Positions 38,299 to 47,218 of a DNA stretch of 64,000 bases are shown piece by piece. This DNA is from Mycolicibacterium sp. CH28 (GTDB taxonomy: Bacteria > Actinomycetota > Actinomycetes > Mycobacteriales > Mycobacteriaceae). Within the stretch, counting starts at the first letter, position 1. Every line of letters starts with the position of its first letter. The translations under genes were made by a program, and so were the position numbers. Below the pieces are notes generated by a model. That model was not told the origin of the DNA. It did no database searches and was given only the letters and a program-made list of their open reading frames with translations. The DNA lies in NCBI RefSeq assembly GCF_004745805.1, contig NZ_SRLQ01000005.1, positions 248,001 through 312,000 of the forward strand. Direction: 5' to 3'.

Positions 38299-39885
38299 AT
38301 GACCATGACCTGCGGTGAACATCTCGTTCGGCTGCTGGAGGCGCACGGCGTCGACACGGTCTTCGGGATTCCCGGGGTGCACACACTCGAGATTTACCGC
38401 GGGCTGCACGCGTCACCGATCACCCACATCACTCCGCGACACGAACAAGGCGTTGGGTTCATGGCGGACGGTTACGCCAGGCGGTCGGGTCGTCCCGGCG
38501 TCGCCATCGTGATCAGCGGCCCAGGCATCACGAACATTGCCACCCCAGTCGCGAGCGCATACCACGATTCCATTCCGATGCTGGTGATCTCGAGCGTCGT
38601 CTCGACCACCAAATTGGGCCGCGAAACCGGCACCATCCATGATCTTCCCGACCAGGCCGGATTCATGTCGACGGTGACCGCATCCAGCGAAACCGTCTTG
38701 GCGCCAGCCGATCTCGCGCCGGCCGTGTCGCGCGCCTTCGCCTTGCTCCGGGGCCGCCGGCCGCGACCGGTACACATCCAGATCCCTACCGACGTGCTCG
38801 CCCAGCCCGCGGACCCGGCCTCGCCCGTAGTCGCTAACCCCGAGCCTCCGCTTGCCAACCCCGCCACCGTGGCCGAGGCGGCCCAAGTGCTGTCTGCGGC
38901 GCAACGCCTCTTTATCGTCGCCGGCGGCGGCGCCCGGGACTGCGGCCAATTGCTCACCGCCCTGGCCGACCGGACCGATGCACTGATCGGCTGCACAATC
39001 GGTGGGAAATCAGTTGTGGCGGAAGATCATCCGCGATGCGTGGGCTCGGCCATGACGTTCGAGCCATTGTCGCGTGAGCTGCTGGACGCCGACGTCGTGC
39101 TCGCCGTCGGCACCGAATTCTCCGAACTCGACTATTGGGCGTTGCCCGGCGGACTGCGATTGACCGGCACCCTGATCCGCATTGACATCGATCCCGGACA
39201 AGTCGGCCGCAAGCTCACCCCGGCACTTGCCCTCGTGGGTGACGCGTACGACACGCTGAGCGCACTTCTGGATCAAATCGATGCGCGCCCAGAAGGTTCG
39301 GCCCGCACCGTGCCGCCACGCGCAGAGCTGACGCTCGATCCCAGCATCACACCACATCTGCCGCTATTGGATGCACTTGACGCCGCCCTGCCCCGCGACC
39401 GCATCTTCGCCGGCGATTCGACGCAGCCGGCCTACGCGGCCAATCACCTGTTCCCGGTCTACGAAAGCCGCTCCTGGTTGATGCCGATCGGATTCGCGGC
39501 TCTGGGCTGCGCGCTGCCGATGGCCATCGGCGCCAAAGTTGCCAGCCCGGACAAACCCGTAGTCGCACTCGTCGGCGACGCCGGCCTGCTGTTCTCGGTC
39601 GCAGAGTTGGCTACCGCTGTCGATCTGGGCATCGCGCTACCGGTTGTGGTGTGGAACAACCATGGGTACGGCGAAATACGGGACGCGATGGACCACGCCG
39701 GCATCGCTCACCTCGGTACCGACGCCAGCGTCTACGACGCCACCGTGGTCGCCAAGGGCTTCGGATGCCATGGCGTGCGGGCGACATCACCCGCTGAACT
39801 GCGGGATCTGGTCGTCACCGCGCTGGGCGCCGACGTGCCCACCGTCATCGAGGTCCGCGCCGACCAGTTCGATACCGCGACCTGA
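38299..39885 (+). CDS. Thiamine-diphosphate 2-oxo-acid decarboxylase, AruI-like
   Basis: 528 aa of the acetolactate synthase/benzoylformate decarboxylase superfamily. The N-terminal domain has the cofactor-activating Glu E49 in TPRHEQGVGFMADGYAR. The ThDP/Mg motif is VGDAGLLFS...WNNHGYGE (D427, N453-N454). The opening block (CGEHLVRLLEAHGVDTVFGIPGVHTLEIYRGL) closely resembles 5-guanidino-2-oxopentanoate decarboxylase (AruI) of the arginine transaminase pathway as I remember it. It would decarboxylate the 2-oxo acid made by the divergent aminotransferase. A good ribosome site (AGGAAAGG) precedes it. Converges with the aldehyde dehydrogenase gene. Confidence 0.85.
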   Translation: MTMTCGEHLVRLLEAHGVDTVFGIPGVHTLEIYRGLHASPITHITPRHEQGVGFMADGYARRSGRPGVAIVISGPGITNIATPVASAYHDSIPMLVISSVVSTTKLGRETGTIHDLPDQAGFMSTVTASSETVLAPADLAPAVSRAFALLRGRRPRPVHIQIPTDVLAQPADPASPVVANPEPPLANPATVAEAAQVLSAAQRLFIVAGGGARDCGQLLTALADRTDALIGCTIGGKSVVAEDHPRCVGSAMTFEPLSRELLDADVVLAVGTEFSELDYWALPGGLRLTGTLIRIDIDPGQVGRKLTPALALVGDAYDTLSALLDQIDARPEGSARTVPPRAELTLDPSITPHLPLLDALDAALPRDRIFAGDSTQPAYAANHLFPVYESRSWLMPIGFAALGCALPMAIGAKVASPDKPVVALVGDAGLLFSVAELATAVDLGIALPVVVWNNHGYGEIRDAMDHAGIAHLGTDASVYDATVVAKGFGCHGVRATSPAELRDLVVTALGADVPTVIEVRADQFDTAT

Positions 39886-39903
39886 TCGCACGGCGCGCTG
39901 CAC

Positions 39904-41397
39904 TCAGGAGGTGAACCACCGCGTCTTGAGCCCGGTGTACTTCTCCAGCGCGTGCAGCGACAGGTCGCGCCCGAATCCGGACTGACGGAATCCGCCGAAC
40001 GGCACGGATACGTCGATGGCATCGACCGCGTTGATGGTCACGGTGCCGGCAACCAGTCGTTCACTCACCCGGTGCGCCCGGCGAATGCTGTCGGTGAACA
40101 CCGACGCGGCCAGCCCGTAGCGCGACGCGTTGGCCAGTGCGATGGCCTCTTCCTCGGTGTCGAACGATGTCACCGACAGCACGGGACCGAATGTCTCCTC
40201 CCGGAACAACTCCTGTCCGGCATCGACACCGTCCAGCACCGTTGGCTGCAGGTACGCACCGGCCGCGGGCAGCCCGTCAGGCCGGGTTCCGCCGGTGGCC
40301 AGCGCGGCACCGTCGATGCCGGCGCGCTCGATGACGCTGAGCACTCGGTCGCGTTCGCTCACGCTGATCAGCGGCCCCAGTTCGGACGCCGGATCGAGCG
40401 GGTCACCAATGCGCATGGCACGCGCCCGCGCGACGATCTTCTCCACCAGTTCCGCATGGAGCGAACGAGCTACCAGCAGCCGGGAGCTGGCCGAACACAC
40501 CTGGCCGGCGCACGCGAAGATGCCATAGCTGGCCTTCTCGGCGACGTCATCGAGATCGGCAACGTCATCGAACACAATGTTGGCGCTCTTTCCACCACAT
40601 TCCGGCCACACCTGTTTGAGGTTCGACTCCGCGGAGTAGCCCATGAAGAGCTTGCCGACGGCGGTGGAGCCGGTGAACGCCACCGCATCGACGTCGTGAT
40701 GGCGGCCCAGCGCCTGTCCGGCCTCGGCCCCGTATCCGGTCACCACGTTCAGGACGCCGTCGGGCAGTCCGTTGGCGGCGCACAGCTCCGCGAAGCACAG
40801 GGCCGTCAGCGGCGTGGCTTCGGCGGGCTTGAGGACGACACTGTTTCCGGTGGCGAGCGCGGGCCCGATCTTCCACATCGCCATTTCCAGCGGGAAGTTC
40901 CACGGCACCACGGCGGCGATCACCCCGAGCGGTTCGCGGGTCACCACCGCCAGCGAGCCCGGTCCCACCGGAGCCACTTCGCCGTACACCTTGTCGATGG
41001 CCTCGGCATACCAGCGCAGGATCGCAGCGGTGCCGGGGATGTCGTACACGCTGGTGTCGCTGATCAGCTTTCCACCGTCGCGGCTCTCCAGGACCGCCAG
41101 CCGGTCGACCTGCTCTTCGATGCTGTCGGCGATCCGCAACAGGACCGCTTTGCGGTGCCCAGGGGAAGTGCGTGACCAGACACCGGATTCGAACGATCGG
41201 CGGGCCGCCGCGACCGCTCGATCGACGTCCGCTGCGGCCCCACGCGCAACTCGGGCGATCACCTCACCGGTCGCAGGATCGACGGTCTCGAATTCCGCGC
41301 CGGTCGCCGCGGGTGCGAAGACCCCGTCGATGAACAATCCGGTGGGGGCACTCACCTCCTGGGCCAATTGCTGCCATTGCTGGTGAGTTCTGGTCAT
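39904..41397 (-). CDS. NAD(P)-dependent aldehyde dehydrogenase
   Basis: 497 aa, full-length. Visible motifs: VVPWNFPLEMAMWKIGPALATGN near 165-187, NVVTGYGAEAGQALGRH, FTGSTAVGK (NAD-binding GxTxxG), catalytic Glu in PECGGKSANIVFDD, catalytic Cys C301 in GQVCSASSRLLV, and EETFGPVLSV. It resembles PuuC/KauB-type enzymes for amino- or guanidino-aldehydes. It is the last gene of the long reverse-strand run and would oxidise the aldehyde made by the decarboxylase encoded next door. Confidence 0.92.
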   Translation of the reverse strand: MTRTHQQWQQLAQEVSAPTGLFIDGVFAPAATGAEFETVDPATGEVIARVARGAAADVDRAVAAARRSFESGVWSRTSPGHRKAVLLRIADSIEEQVDRLAVLESRDGGKLISDTSVYDIPGTAAILRWYAEAIDKVYGEVAPVGPGSLAVVTREPLGVIAAVVPWNFPLEMAMWKIGPALATGNSVVLKPAEATPLTALCFAELCAANGLPDGVLNVVTGYGAEAGQALGRHHDVDAVAFTGSTAVGKLFMGYSAESNLKQVWPECGGKSANIVFDDVADLDDVAEKASYGIFACAGQVCSASSRLLVARSLHAELVEKIVARARAMRIGDPLDPASELGPLISVSERDRVLSVIERAGIDGAALATGGTRPDGLPAAGAYLQPTVLDGVDAGQELFREETFGPVLSVTSFDTEEEAIALANASRYGLAASVFTDSIRRAHRVSERLVAGTVTINAVDAIDVSVPFGGFRQSGFGRDLSLHALEKYTGLKTRWFTS

Positions 41398-41419
41398 GAT
41401 TTCTCCAATGCTGGTGGGT

Positions 41420-42352
41420 TCAGGGAAAGACGGTGAGCACCTTCACGATGTCCTCTGCGGGAATGGCAGCCTGCCTGCAGATTCCGGGCAGCTCGGCCAA
41501 CTGCACCCGATGCGATATCAGGGCGGCCGCGTCGACGCGGCCCGCGGCCAACAGTCCAATCGCACGATGGAACGGACCCAGGCCGGGAACCTGCTGTGCC
41601 CCTTTGGCTCCGACCAACCGCAGTTCGTGGCCGAGCAGTTCAAGAGCGGTGATCCCGAGGTCGCCGGGTTCCCGGTCAGGCAGCCCGAAGACACCGAGCG
41701 TGCCGCCTCGGCGGGTGCGGGCCAGGCAGTCGCGGCGGACGCCGGGCTCGCCTACCGCATCCACGCTGAGGTCGACACCAACGAGGTCGGTGCATGTCGC
41801 CCCGAATCTGCGGGCGAGAGTGAGCCGCCCCAGGTGCGGCTCGGATACCGAAATCCGTTCGCAGCCAAAGAGACGTAGCGCCTGAATGAACAGCAGACCA
41901 GCCGGTCCGGCGCCCGCGACGAACGCCGATTCCGGCGGCTGAGCCGAAGGCCAGTACCGGTCAAGGGCGTGTAGGACCGTCCCCAACTGCTGGGCCAGTA
42001 CAGCTACGTCATCGGGTAGCCCGTCCGGCAACGGAATCAGGTTTTGTTCCCGTGCAAGCTGATACGGAGCGAAGACCTTTCCCTCATCGGGAAAGGGAAG
42101 GTGCAACAGCCGCTGGCCGGGCAGGAAGACCGAACCCCCATCGACGACCTCGACCACCGACTCGTGCCCGAACACGTCGGTGTCAGACCCATAGGACAGC
42201 GAACCGCGGAACCGATGTAAGTCCGAACCGCACAGCGCAGAGACCACTGTACGGACCAGCACCCGGTCGGAACTGGGTTCGGGCCGCAACAATTCCCGAA
42301 CCTCCAGCTCGCCGTCGGCGCGCACCCAGACGGCCGGCATGGTCGCCGTCAC
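41420..42352 (-). CDS. Zinc-type alcohol dehydrogenase (MDR family), short form
   Basis: 310 aa. The N-terminal catalytic domain has C41 in CGSDLHRF and H63-E64 in FGHESVVEV; the Rossmann domain shows FVAGAGPAGLLFIQALRLFG near 147-165. The structural-zinc cysteine lobe is missing, and the protein is ~30 residues shorter than typical. It resembles threonine- or sorbitol-dehydrogenase-like proteins. It is coupled to the DUF1028 gene (4-base overlap). It could oxidise or reduce an alcohol or aldehyde in the route. Confidence 0.85.
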   Translation of the reverse strand: MTATMPAVWVRADGELEVRELLRPEPSSDRVLVRTVVSALCGSDLHRFRGSLSYGSDTDVFGHESVVEVVDGGSVFLPGQRLLHLPFPDEGKVFAPYQLAREQNLIPLPDGLPDDVAVLAQQLGTVLHALDRYWPSAQPPESAFVAGAGPAGLLFIQALRLFGCERISVSEPHLGRLTLARRFGATCTDLVGVDLSVDAVGEPGVRRDCLARTRRGGTLGVFGLPDREPGDLGITALELLGHELRLVGAKGAQQVPGLGPFHRAIGLLAAGRVDAAALISHRVQLAELPGICRQAAIPAEDIVKVLTVFP

Positions 42353-43032
42353 TCGGCTGCCTCCGGCGCGTATTCCGCGGCATAGCCGACGTCTGGGTCG
42401 AGGGCGCGGGTTACGTAACCGTCTCGCAGCGGAGTGAATTCGACGTTCAGCTCGATGAGGTCGGCGAGCGGGTCGCGCGACGAATCCACCCGCAGATCGA
42501 CGTAGGCAAAGTCCTCGATGTCGTAAACCTTCAGCGCCGCCGACACCAGGGGAAATTGTTCCCCGCCGGCTTCGAGTCCGGCGCGCAATGCGACCAGCAG
42601 ACGGGCGGCGAAGTCGATTTGGGGGTGGTCGCGGTAGCCGTGTGCGATGGCATCCCCGACGCTCGGCTCGGTCAAGATGTTGCCCAGCACGGCGAATCCG
42701 TCGAACGCCTGCTGATACGCACGGGCCGGATCAACGTAGGCACCCGCCCAGGCGGTCGCGCCCCCTTGTGCGTCCACCACCGCCAGCTGGCGTGCCGGTG
42801 CGCAGTCGGCCGAAGCCACGAGTGCGGCGATGGTCTGCTCCGCATCGCAGCCCGAGGCCAGTAGATCAAGCCCCCGCGGGCCCAACCGGGGATCGGTGCT
42901 GTGCTGGGTCAGCACGCCACCACAGCGTGCTCGGCCCCAGATGACTCGGGCGCCCACCGCGAAATCGCTGGTTGCCGCTGCCAGTCCGATGCGACCAGTG
43001 GTGGCGTCCCGCGCCACGATGCTGAACGTCAC
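42349..43032 (-). CDS. DUF1028 family protein (Ntn-hydrolase-like)
   Basis: 227 aa, GTG start. Its first residues TFSIVARDATTGRIGLAAATSDFAVG and later HSTDPRLGPRGLDLLASGCDAEQTIAALV are the DUF1028 signature; the strand pattern after the start resembles Ntn hydrolases such as gamma-glutamyltransferase. Members sit in many bacterial clusters with M20 peptidases and peptide transporters. No activity is proven. It overlaps its neighbours by 4 bases on both sides. Confidence 0.88.
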   Translation of the reverse strand: MTFSIVARDATTGRIGLAAATSDFAVGARVIWGRARCGGVLTQHSTDPRLGPRGLDLLASGCDAEQTIAALVASADCAPARQLAVVDAQGGATAWAGAYVDPARAYQQAFDGFAVLGNILTEPSVGDAIAHGYRDHPQIDFAARLLVALRAGLEAGGEQFPLVSAALKVYDIEDFAYVDLRVDSSRDPLADLIELNVEFTPLRDGYVTRALDPDVGYAAEYAPEAAE

Positions 43033-44294
43033 GCGTGGTCCTCTTCAGTGGAAGTGGAGGTGCAGGTGGAGCGAGGCAAAGAGGGCATCGAGAAGGTACC
43101 CCGCGGGTTGATCGCGAGGAGTGCAGCCAATGCCAGCAGCGCGCCGACAATCAGGACGGCTACCCAGAACGCGGCGTCGCGATCCAGCAGCACTCCGCTG
43201 ATCGCGGCTCCGAGGCCTTCGGAGATCAGCTGGATGCTGGTTATCCAACCGAACGCGTGCGGCTGTTCAACACCGGCGAATCGCTGCGAGATCTGGTAGA
43301 ACACCGCACCCGTGACGGGTGCGGTCGACGTGCCCAGGACCAGCAACGAGATCAGGACGGGCATCAGCAGGGGTCCACGGGTGGCCTGCAGCGTGAACGT
43401 TCCGAGCAGGAGCACGATCGCGGTGCACAACAGCCCCACGACCCGCAGGCGCCGGATCGTGGGGCGGTTGACGATCAAGCTTCCCAGCGCCGATCCGATC
43501 GACCACAGCAGCACGGCCAGTGACCGGCGGCTGTCCGATCCGAGCACTGATACCAAGCCGGGCAGGATCAGGCCGGAAGAAAACAGCACAAGACCTGCCG
43601 CCAGCAGATAGATGTAGAACGTGGGATCGCGGTGGATGCCCGACGGCGTTGCCGGCTCCGAGCCGAACTGCGGTGACGACATCCTCGCGGCGCGGCCACC
43701 GAGCCGGCGAAGGGTTCGCAGATACCATCCGGCACCGACCAGCATGGTCGCCGCCAAGGCCAGATATAGACCGGTGACGCCCACCGGCCGTAGCAGCACA
43801 ATCGCGCTGACTGGCACCACGATCCAACTGATCTGCACCAGGCTGACGTCCCACGAATAGAACCGCAGCAGGGCCGGCGCGGGCAGCAGCTTGGGGTAGA
43901 GCGACCTCGACGCGACATGCAGCGGTGGATAGGTCAAACCGATGAGCCCGGCCAGTGCGCAGAATCGGACCGTCGAGATGTGGTTGGGCAATGCCGCAAC
44001 CACCAAGGTCGTCGCGCAGACGACCCCCGTCACCAGCACTACCCGACCCTGGTTCCACCGGACCAACCAGTGCCCCGCGGTCGCGCTGTTGATCGTGGCC
44101 CCGACCATGTAGCACAACGTCGCCAAGCCCCCGGCGTCGTAACGGTCGAACACCATCTTGGACTGGACGACGAACAACACCGAGAATGCCGTGACGGGCA
44201 GCCGGCCTACGGCCGTCGCCGCCAAGACAATCACAGCGTCGCGTCGCCAGCGGGCCCAGACGCTCGTATCAGTCAGTGCGGCAGGGCAACTCAC
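43029..44294 (-). CDS. MFS transporter
   Basis: 421 aa with about 12 helices (VIVLAATAVGRLPVTAFSVLFVV, LIGLTYPPLHVASRSLYPKLLP, VALLIVGALLALAALLAI-type stretches). The first half resembles small MFS efflux proteins. The start overlaps the flavoprotein stop (GTGA) and the stop overlaps the DUF1028 start, so it is embedded in the catabolic operon. It may import the substrate or export an intermediate. Confidence 0.82.
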   Translation of the reverse strand: MSCPAALTDTSVWARWRRDAVIVLAATAVGRLPVTAFSVLFVVQSKMVFDRYDAGGLATLCYMVGATINSATAGHWLVRWNQGRVVLVTGVVCATTLVVAALPNHISTVRFCALAGLIGLTYPPLHVASRSLYPKLLPAPALLRFYSWDVSLVQISWIVVPVSAIVLLRPVGVTGLYLALAATMLVGAGWYLRTLRRLGGRAARMSSPQFGSEPATPSGIHRDPTFYIYLLAAGLVLFSSGLILPGLVSVLGSDSRRSLAVLLWSIGSALGSLIVNRPTIRRLRVVGLLCTAIVLLLGTFTLQATRGPLLMPVLISLLVLGTSTAPVTGAVFYQISQRFAGVEQPHAFGWITSIQLISEGLGAAISGVLLDRDAAFWVAVLIVGALLALAALLAINPRGTFSMPSLPRSTCTSTSTEEDHA

Positions 44295-45478
44295 TTGCCC
44301 ACTCGTGGCACGGTTGCGCCGTCGATGTAGCCCTTCCCGGAGAAATCACCCTTCACCAGTCCGCGACCGACGCTGGCGGTCAAGTGCTCGTCGCGGGTGT
44401 GCAGGGTGAATACCCTGGCGTCACGGTAGGCCTGCTCCAACGGCAGGTCGCGGAAGATCGCCCGCGCCCCACAGATGGCGAACGCCTCCTGCGAGATCTC
44501 CAGTGCCGCCTGCTTGGCCATGTGCAGCACCTGCAGCGACTTGAGCTCCGCGAGGTCGAAGTCGACGCCGCGTTCCCACTCCAAGGCGGCGGCGTCAAGG
44601 CCCGCACGAACCATCGCCGCCTTCGACGACAGGCTGCCGATCCGGAACATCATCAGTTCGCTGTCCTGCAGGTGTGGACGTTCGCGCAGCCATTGCAGGC
44701 AGAACTCCAGGATCCCTTCCGCCTGCCCGAGGTGGTTGGCCGAGAACCCAAGGGAGAAGGTCCGGAAGTCCTTGTTGACCCAGTCCCCCGGCGCGCCGAA
44801 GACGGCGTTCTCGGGCAGCTTCAACCCGGTGATCCGCACGCCCCAGCTCACGGTCGCCCGCATCCCCATCACATCCCACTCATCGATGAGTTCGACTTCC
44901 GGAGCGTCGGCCGGCACCAAGACACTGACGGTGCGCTGCTGATAGGGAGCGTCGCCGGGTACGGCCAGCCAGATCACCAGGTGATCGGCCCCGGCCGCGA
45001 CGGATGCGAAGTGCTTCTCGCAGGTCAGCACCCAGCCACCGTCCGGCTGTGGCACAAGCTCCTGGGTGTAGAGGCCGTCGGATGTCTTCTTCGGCGCGGA
45101 TTCGCTTCCCACGGAGGCCAGCACAAGGCGGTTCTCAATGATCGGCTTGAGATAGAGCGCGTACTGCTCTTCGGTGGCGGCTGCGGTCAGGATGCCCAAC
45201 GCGTGCGAGTGCACCTGCAGCAGCTGACTGGTGTTGCAGTCGAAGGCAGCCAGCCGGGCCAGCAGCCGATAGTAGGTACCGAAGCGCTGCCCGCTCCATA
45301 GGCCCTCGCCGCCCCACTCGGGACGGGTGGTGAGCGCCAAAAGGTCGTTGTCGCGCAACAGGGCGAAGCTCTCGGACGGAAACGTCTCGTCCCGATCATG
45401 TTGGGCGGCAACGGCAGTGAAGGGCTCGCGGAAACTGTCGATCAGATCGAGTAGTTCATCCTCGGTACGCATACGCAT
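44291..45478 (-). CDS. Acyl-CoA-dehydrogenase-like flavoprotein
   Basis: 395 aa. N-terminal helical domain (LLDLIDSFREPFTAVAAQHDRDETFP), middle beta domain (ASVGSESAPKK..., WVLTCEKHFASVAAGADHLVIW, WDVMGMRATVSWGVRITG) and a C-terminal four-helix bundle (ELKSLQVLHMAKQAALEISQEAFAICGARAIF). The lack of an obvious catalytic Glu base and the partners suggest the oxygenase/N- or S-hydroxylating branch (DszC-like) rather than fatty-acid oxidation. The start is uncertain: ATGs at 45478 and 45472, or a TTG at 45490. A candidate operator lies right before it. Confidence 0.82.
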   Translation of the reverse strand: MRMRTEDELLDLIDSFREPFTAVAAQHDRDETFPSESFALLRDNDLLALTTRPEWGGEGLWSGQRFGTYYRLLARLAAFDCNTSQLLQVHSHALGILTAAATEEQYALYLKPIIENRLVLASVGSESAPKKTSDGLYTQELVPQPDGGWVLTCEKHFASVAAGADHLVIWLAVPGDAPYQQRTVSVLVPADAPEVELIDEWDVMGMRATVSWGVRITGLKLPENAVFGAPGDWVNKDFRTFSLGFSANHLGQAEGILEFCLQWLRERPHLQDSELMMFRIGSLSSKAAMVRAGLDAAALEWERGVDFDLAELKSLQVLHMAKQAALEISQEAFAICGARAIFRDLPLEQAYRDARVFTLHTRDEHLTASVGRGLVKGDFSGKGYIDGATVPRVGK

Positions 45479-45482
45479 CCTT

Positions 45483-45499
45483 GTTGTCAATAACTCAAC
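45483..45499 (-). promoter_or_regulatory. Candidate island operator before the flavoprotein gene
   Basis: The bases GTTG-AGTTATTGA-CAAC on the reverse strand form a GTTG-N9-CAAC inverted repeat with the same spacing as the other island sites, but a weaker core. It is 4 bases upstream of the ATG at 45478 and inside the 95-base gap after the amidase gene, which suggests an internal promoter. Confidence 0.35.
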
Positions 45500-45573
45500 T
45501 GGTGTTGCGAATCTAGCATCGACATGACGTTTTTGTCCTGCCGAACGACGCCTAAATCGTCCGAGCCGGAAGT

Positions 45574-46422
45574 TCAGCGAACTCGCCGCGAGTCGCGTGT
45601 GTAGAAGTCACCATCGTTGAACGCGTGCACGGCGCGCGCGGCCTGCTCAACGTCGAACTCCCACACCGATACCCCGGCACCGTGCCGACTCGGCGCCACC
45701 ACCTGGCCCAAGCCGTCGATCACTCGCTGACCACCACAGAAGCGCTCAACGCTGCCCGGCAGCTTAGGACCCTCGTAATTGGTCGATATCACCACCATGC
45801 CGGTCTCGGCGGCCCGTGCGCGATCGAAGAGCAGCGACTGATCGGCGAGCGTGTCCGCCGAACCGGCGGCTCCAGCCGATCGTGAGGACCACGCACTGGC
45901 GATCACCGATATCTGCCCGCCACGTTCCCGTTGGCGCTGGTAGACCTGGGGGAACATCTTGTCGTAACAAGACGACAGACCGATCCGCCCGATCCCGGTA
46001 TCGGCGACCACGGCATGCGTCCCGGCCGAGAAGTGCCGCCGTTCCCGCTCGGTGAGGTGGATCTTGCGATATCCGGTGAGTGTCCCGGCCGGGTCGGCGA
46101 GCACGACAGTGTTGTACCGCAATCCGGAGTCGTCAAGCTCGCACAGACCAAAAACGATGGTGCACTGCGATTTCCGCGACAGCTCCGCGTAACTCGATGC
46201 AGTCGGGCCGATCAGCGGCTCGGCGACGGCAGACAGTGCCGCATCGTCGGCGACCGCGTCGACGAGCCCGGGGTATCCGCAGGCCGACAGCTCCGGAAAG
46301 ACGAGCAGATCGGGCCGAAACTCGTCGACAAGGCGCCGCACCAACGTCAGGGCGTTCGGGTGGCGCCCGCCCACCGCCGAACTTACCCCCGTGTTGTGCA
46401 GGGCTGGTAGGGCGATCCTCAC
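45574..46422 (-). CDS. Nitrilase-superfamily amidase (carbon-nitrogen hydrolase)
   Basis: 282 aa. The Glu-Lys-Cys triad is complete: E44 in VFPELSACGY, K120 in GYRKIHLTERE, C152 in LSSCYDKMFPQ. ISTNYEGP and the C-terminal FDVEQAARA agree with the family. Relatives hydrolyse amides, carbamoyl amino acids or nitriles; 4-guanidinobutyramide or N-carbamoyl compounds would suit the context, but this is a guess. The GTG start overlaps the IclR stop by 4 bases. Confidence 0.88.
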   Translation of the reverse strand: MRIALPALHNTGVSSAVGGRHPNALTLVRRLVDEFRPDLLVFPELSACGYPGLVDAVADDAALSAVAEPLIGPTASSYAELSRKSQCTIVFGLCELDDSGLRYNTVVLADPAGTLTGYRKIHLTERERRHFSAGTHAVVADTGIGRIGLSSCYDKMFPQVYQRQRERGGQISVIASAWSSRSAGAAGSADTLADQSLLFDRARAAETGMVVISTNYEGPKLPGSVERFCGGQRVIDGLGQVVAPSRHGAGVSVWEFDVEQAARAVHAFNDGDFYTRDSRRVR

Positions 46423-47201
46423 CCCACCCCCGCCTCCTTACTGCGCAGGAAACCGTTGGCGGCGTCGGCCACCTCGACAAGGCGTTCGACCATTTCTGCG
46501 TGCCGCGTTCGAACCCGATCGTCGGGGGCGGACACTCCGATGGCTGCATACACCCGGTCCCGGTAGTTACCGACGTCGATCACCGGAACCGCAATGGTGG
46601 TGACCAGGTCATTGCGCTCGTTGGTCAGCACGCTGTGCCCGGCCGACGCGGCCCGCTGCGCATCAGCCCGGACCCCGGCCCACGTCTCCGTCGAGTCGCG
46701 TGCCCGCCGCGCACCACTGTGGAAGACCGAATGTAGTTCCTCCGATGTCGAGCGGCTCAGCAAGGCATAGCCAACCGCTGAGCCGATCAGGGCATCACGC
46801 CGACCGGTCTGCACGTTCACGAACAGCCGGCGATCTGGCTGGAATGCGGCCAGGACCACCGAGTGGGCGCCGTCCCGGATCGAAAAGTGCACCGTCTCAT
46901 CCCACTCGGCAGCCAGCTGTGAGAGCGCCGGATAGATCGAACTCATGGTCTGAGCGTGCAGCGCCCGGCTGGCCAAGTGCACGATGGACCAGCCCAACTG
47001 GTAACCGCGGCGTTGTTCCAGTCGTTCGACCAGACCGTACTTGGCGAAAGTCGCCAGCGCGCGGGAAACCTGGGCCTTGTCCATGCCGTGCGCCTCGGCG
47101 AGCGCCGACACCGTGTAGACCTGCTGGTCGCGGTCCGAGCCGGCGAACGCAAACAACAGCGCCAGTGCCTTGTCGAGCGACGACGCGATCTGTGAACTCA
47201 T
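46419..47201 (-). CDS. IclR-family transcriptional regulator (second of two)
   Basis: 260 aa. Winged helix: YTVSALAEAHGMDKAQVSRALATFAKYGLVERLEQ near residues 29-63. Effector domain: FVNVQTGRRDALIGSAVGYALLSRS and GHSVLTNERNDLVTTIAVPVIDVGNYRDRVYAAIGVS. It lies 17 bases after the CocE gene and is coupled to the amidase gene, so it is cotranscribed with the run it probably regulates. Confidence 0.9.
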   Translation of the reverse strand: MSSQIASSLDKALALLFAFAGSDRDQQVYTVSALAEAHGMDKAQVSRALATFAKYGLVERLEQRRGYQLGWSIVHLASRALHAQTMSSIYPALSQLAAEWDETVHFSIRDGAHSVVLAAFQPDRRLFVNVQTGRRDALIGSAVGYALLSRSTSEELHSVFHSGARRARDSTETWAGVRADAQRAASAGHSVLTNERNDLVTTIAVPVIDVGNYRDRVYAAIGVSAPDDRVRTRHAEMVERLVEVADAANGFLRSKEAGVG

Positions 47202-47218
47202 TGACAGGCCCTCTTCGT

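Noticed and set aside
45479..45490. TTG at 45490 as start of the flavoprotein
   Set aside because: The TTG is inside a GTTG-N9-CAAC dyad and could be part of the promoter. ATGs four and six codons later are better, although the choice remains uncertain.
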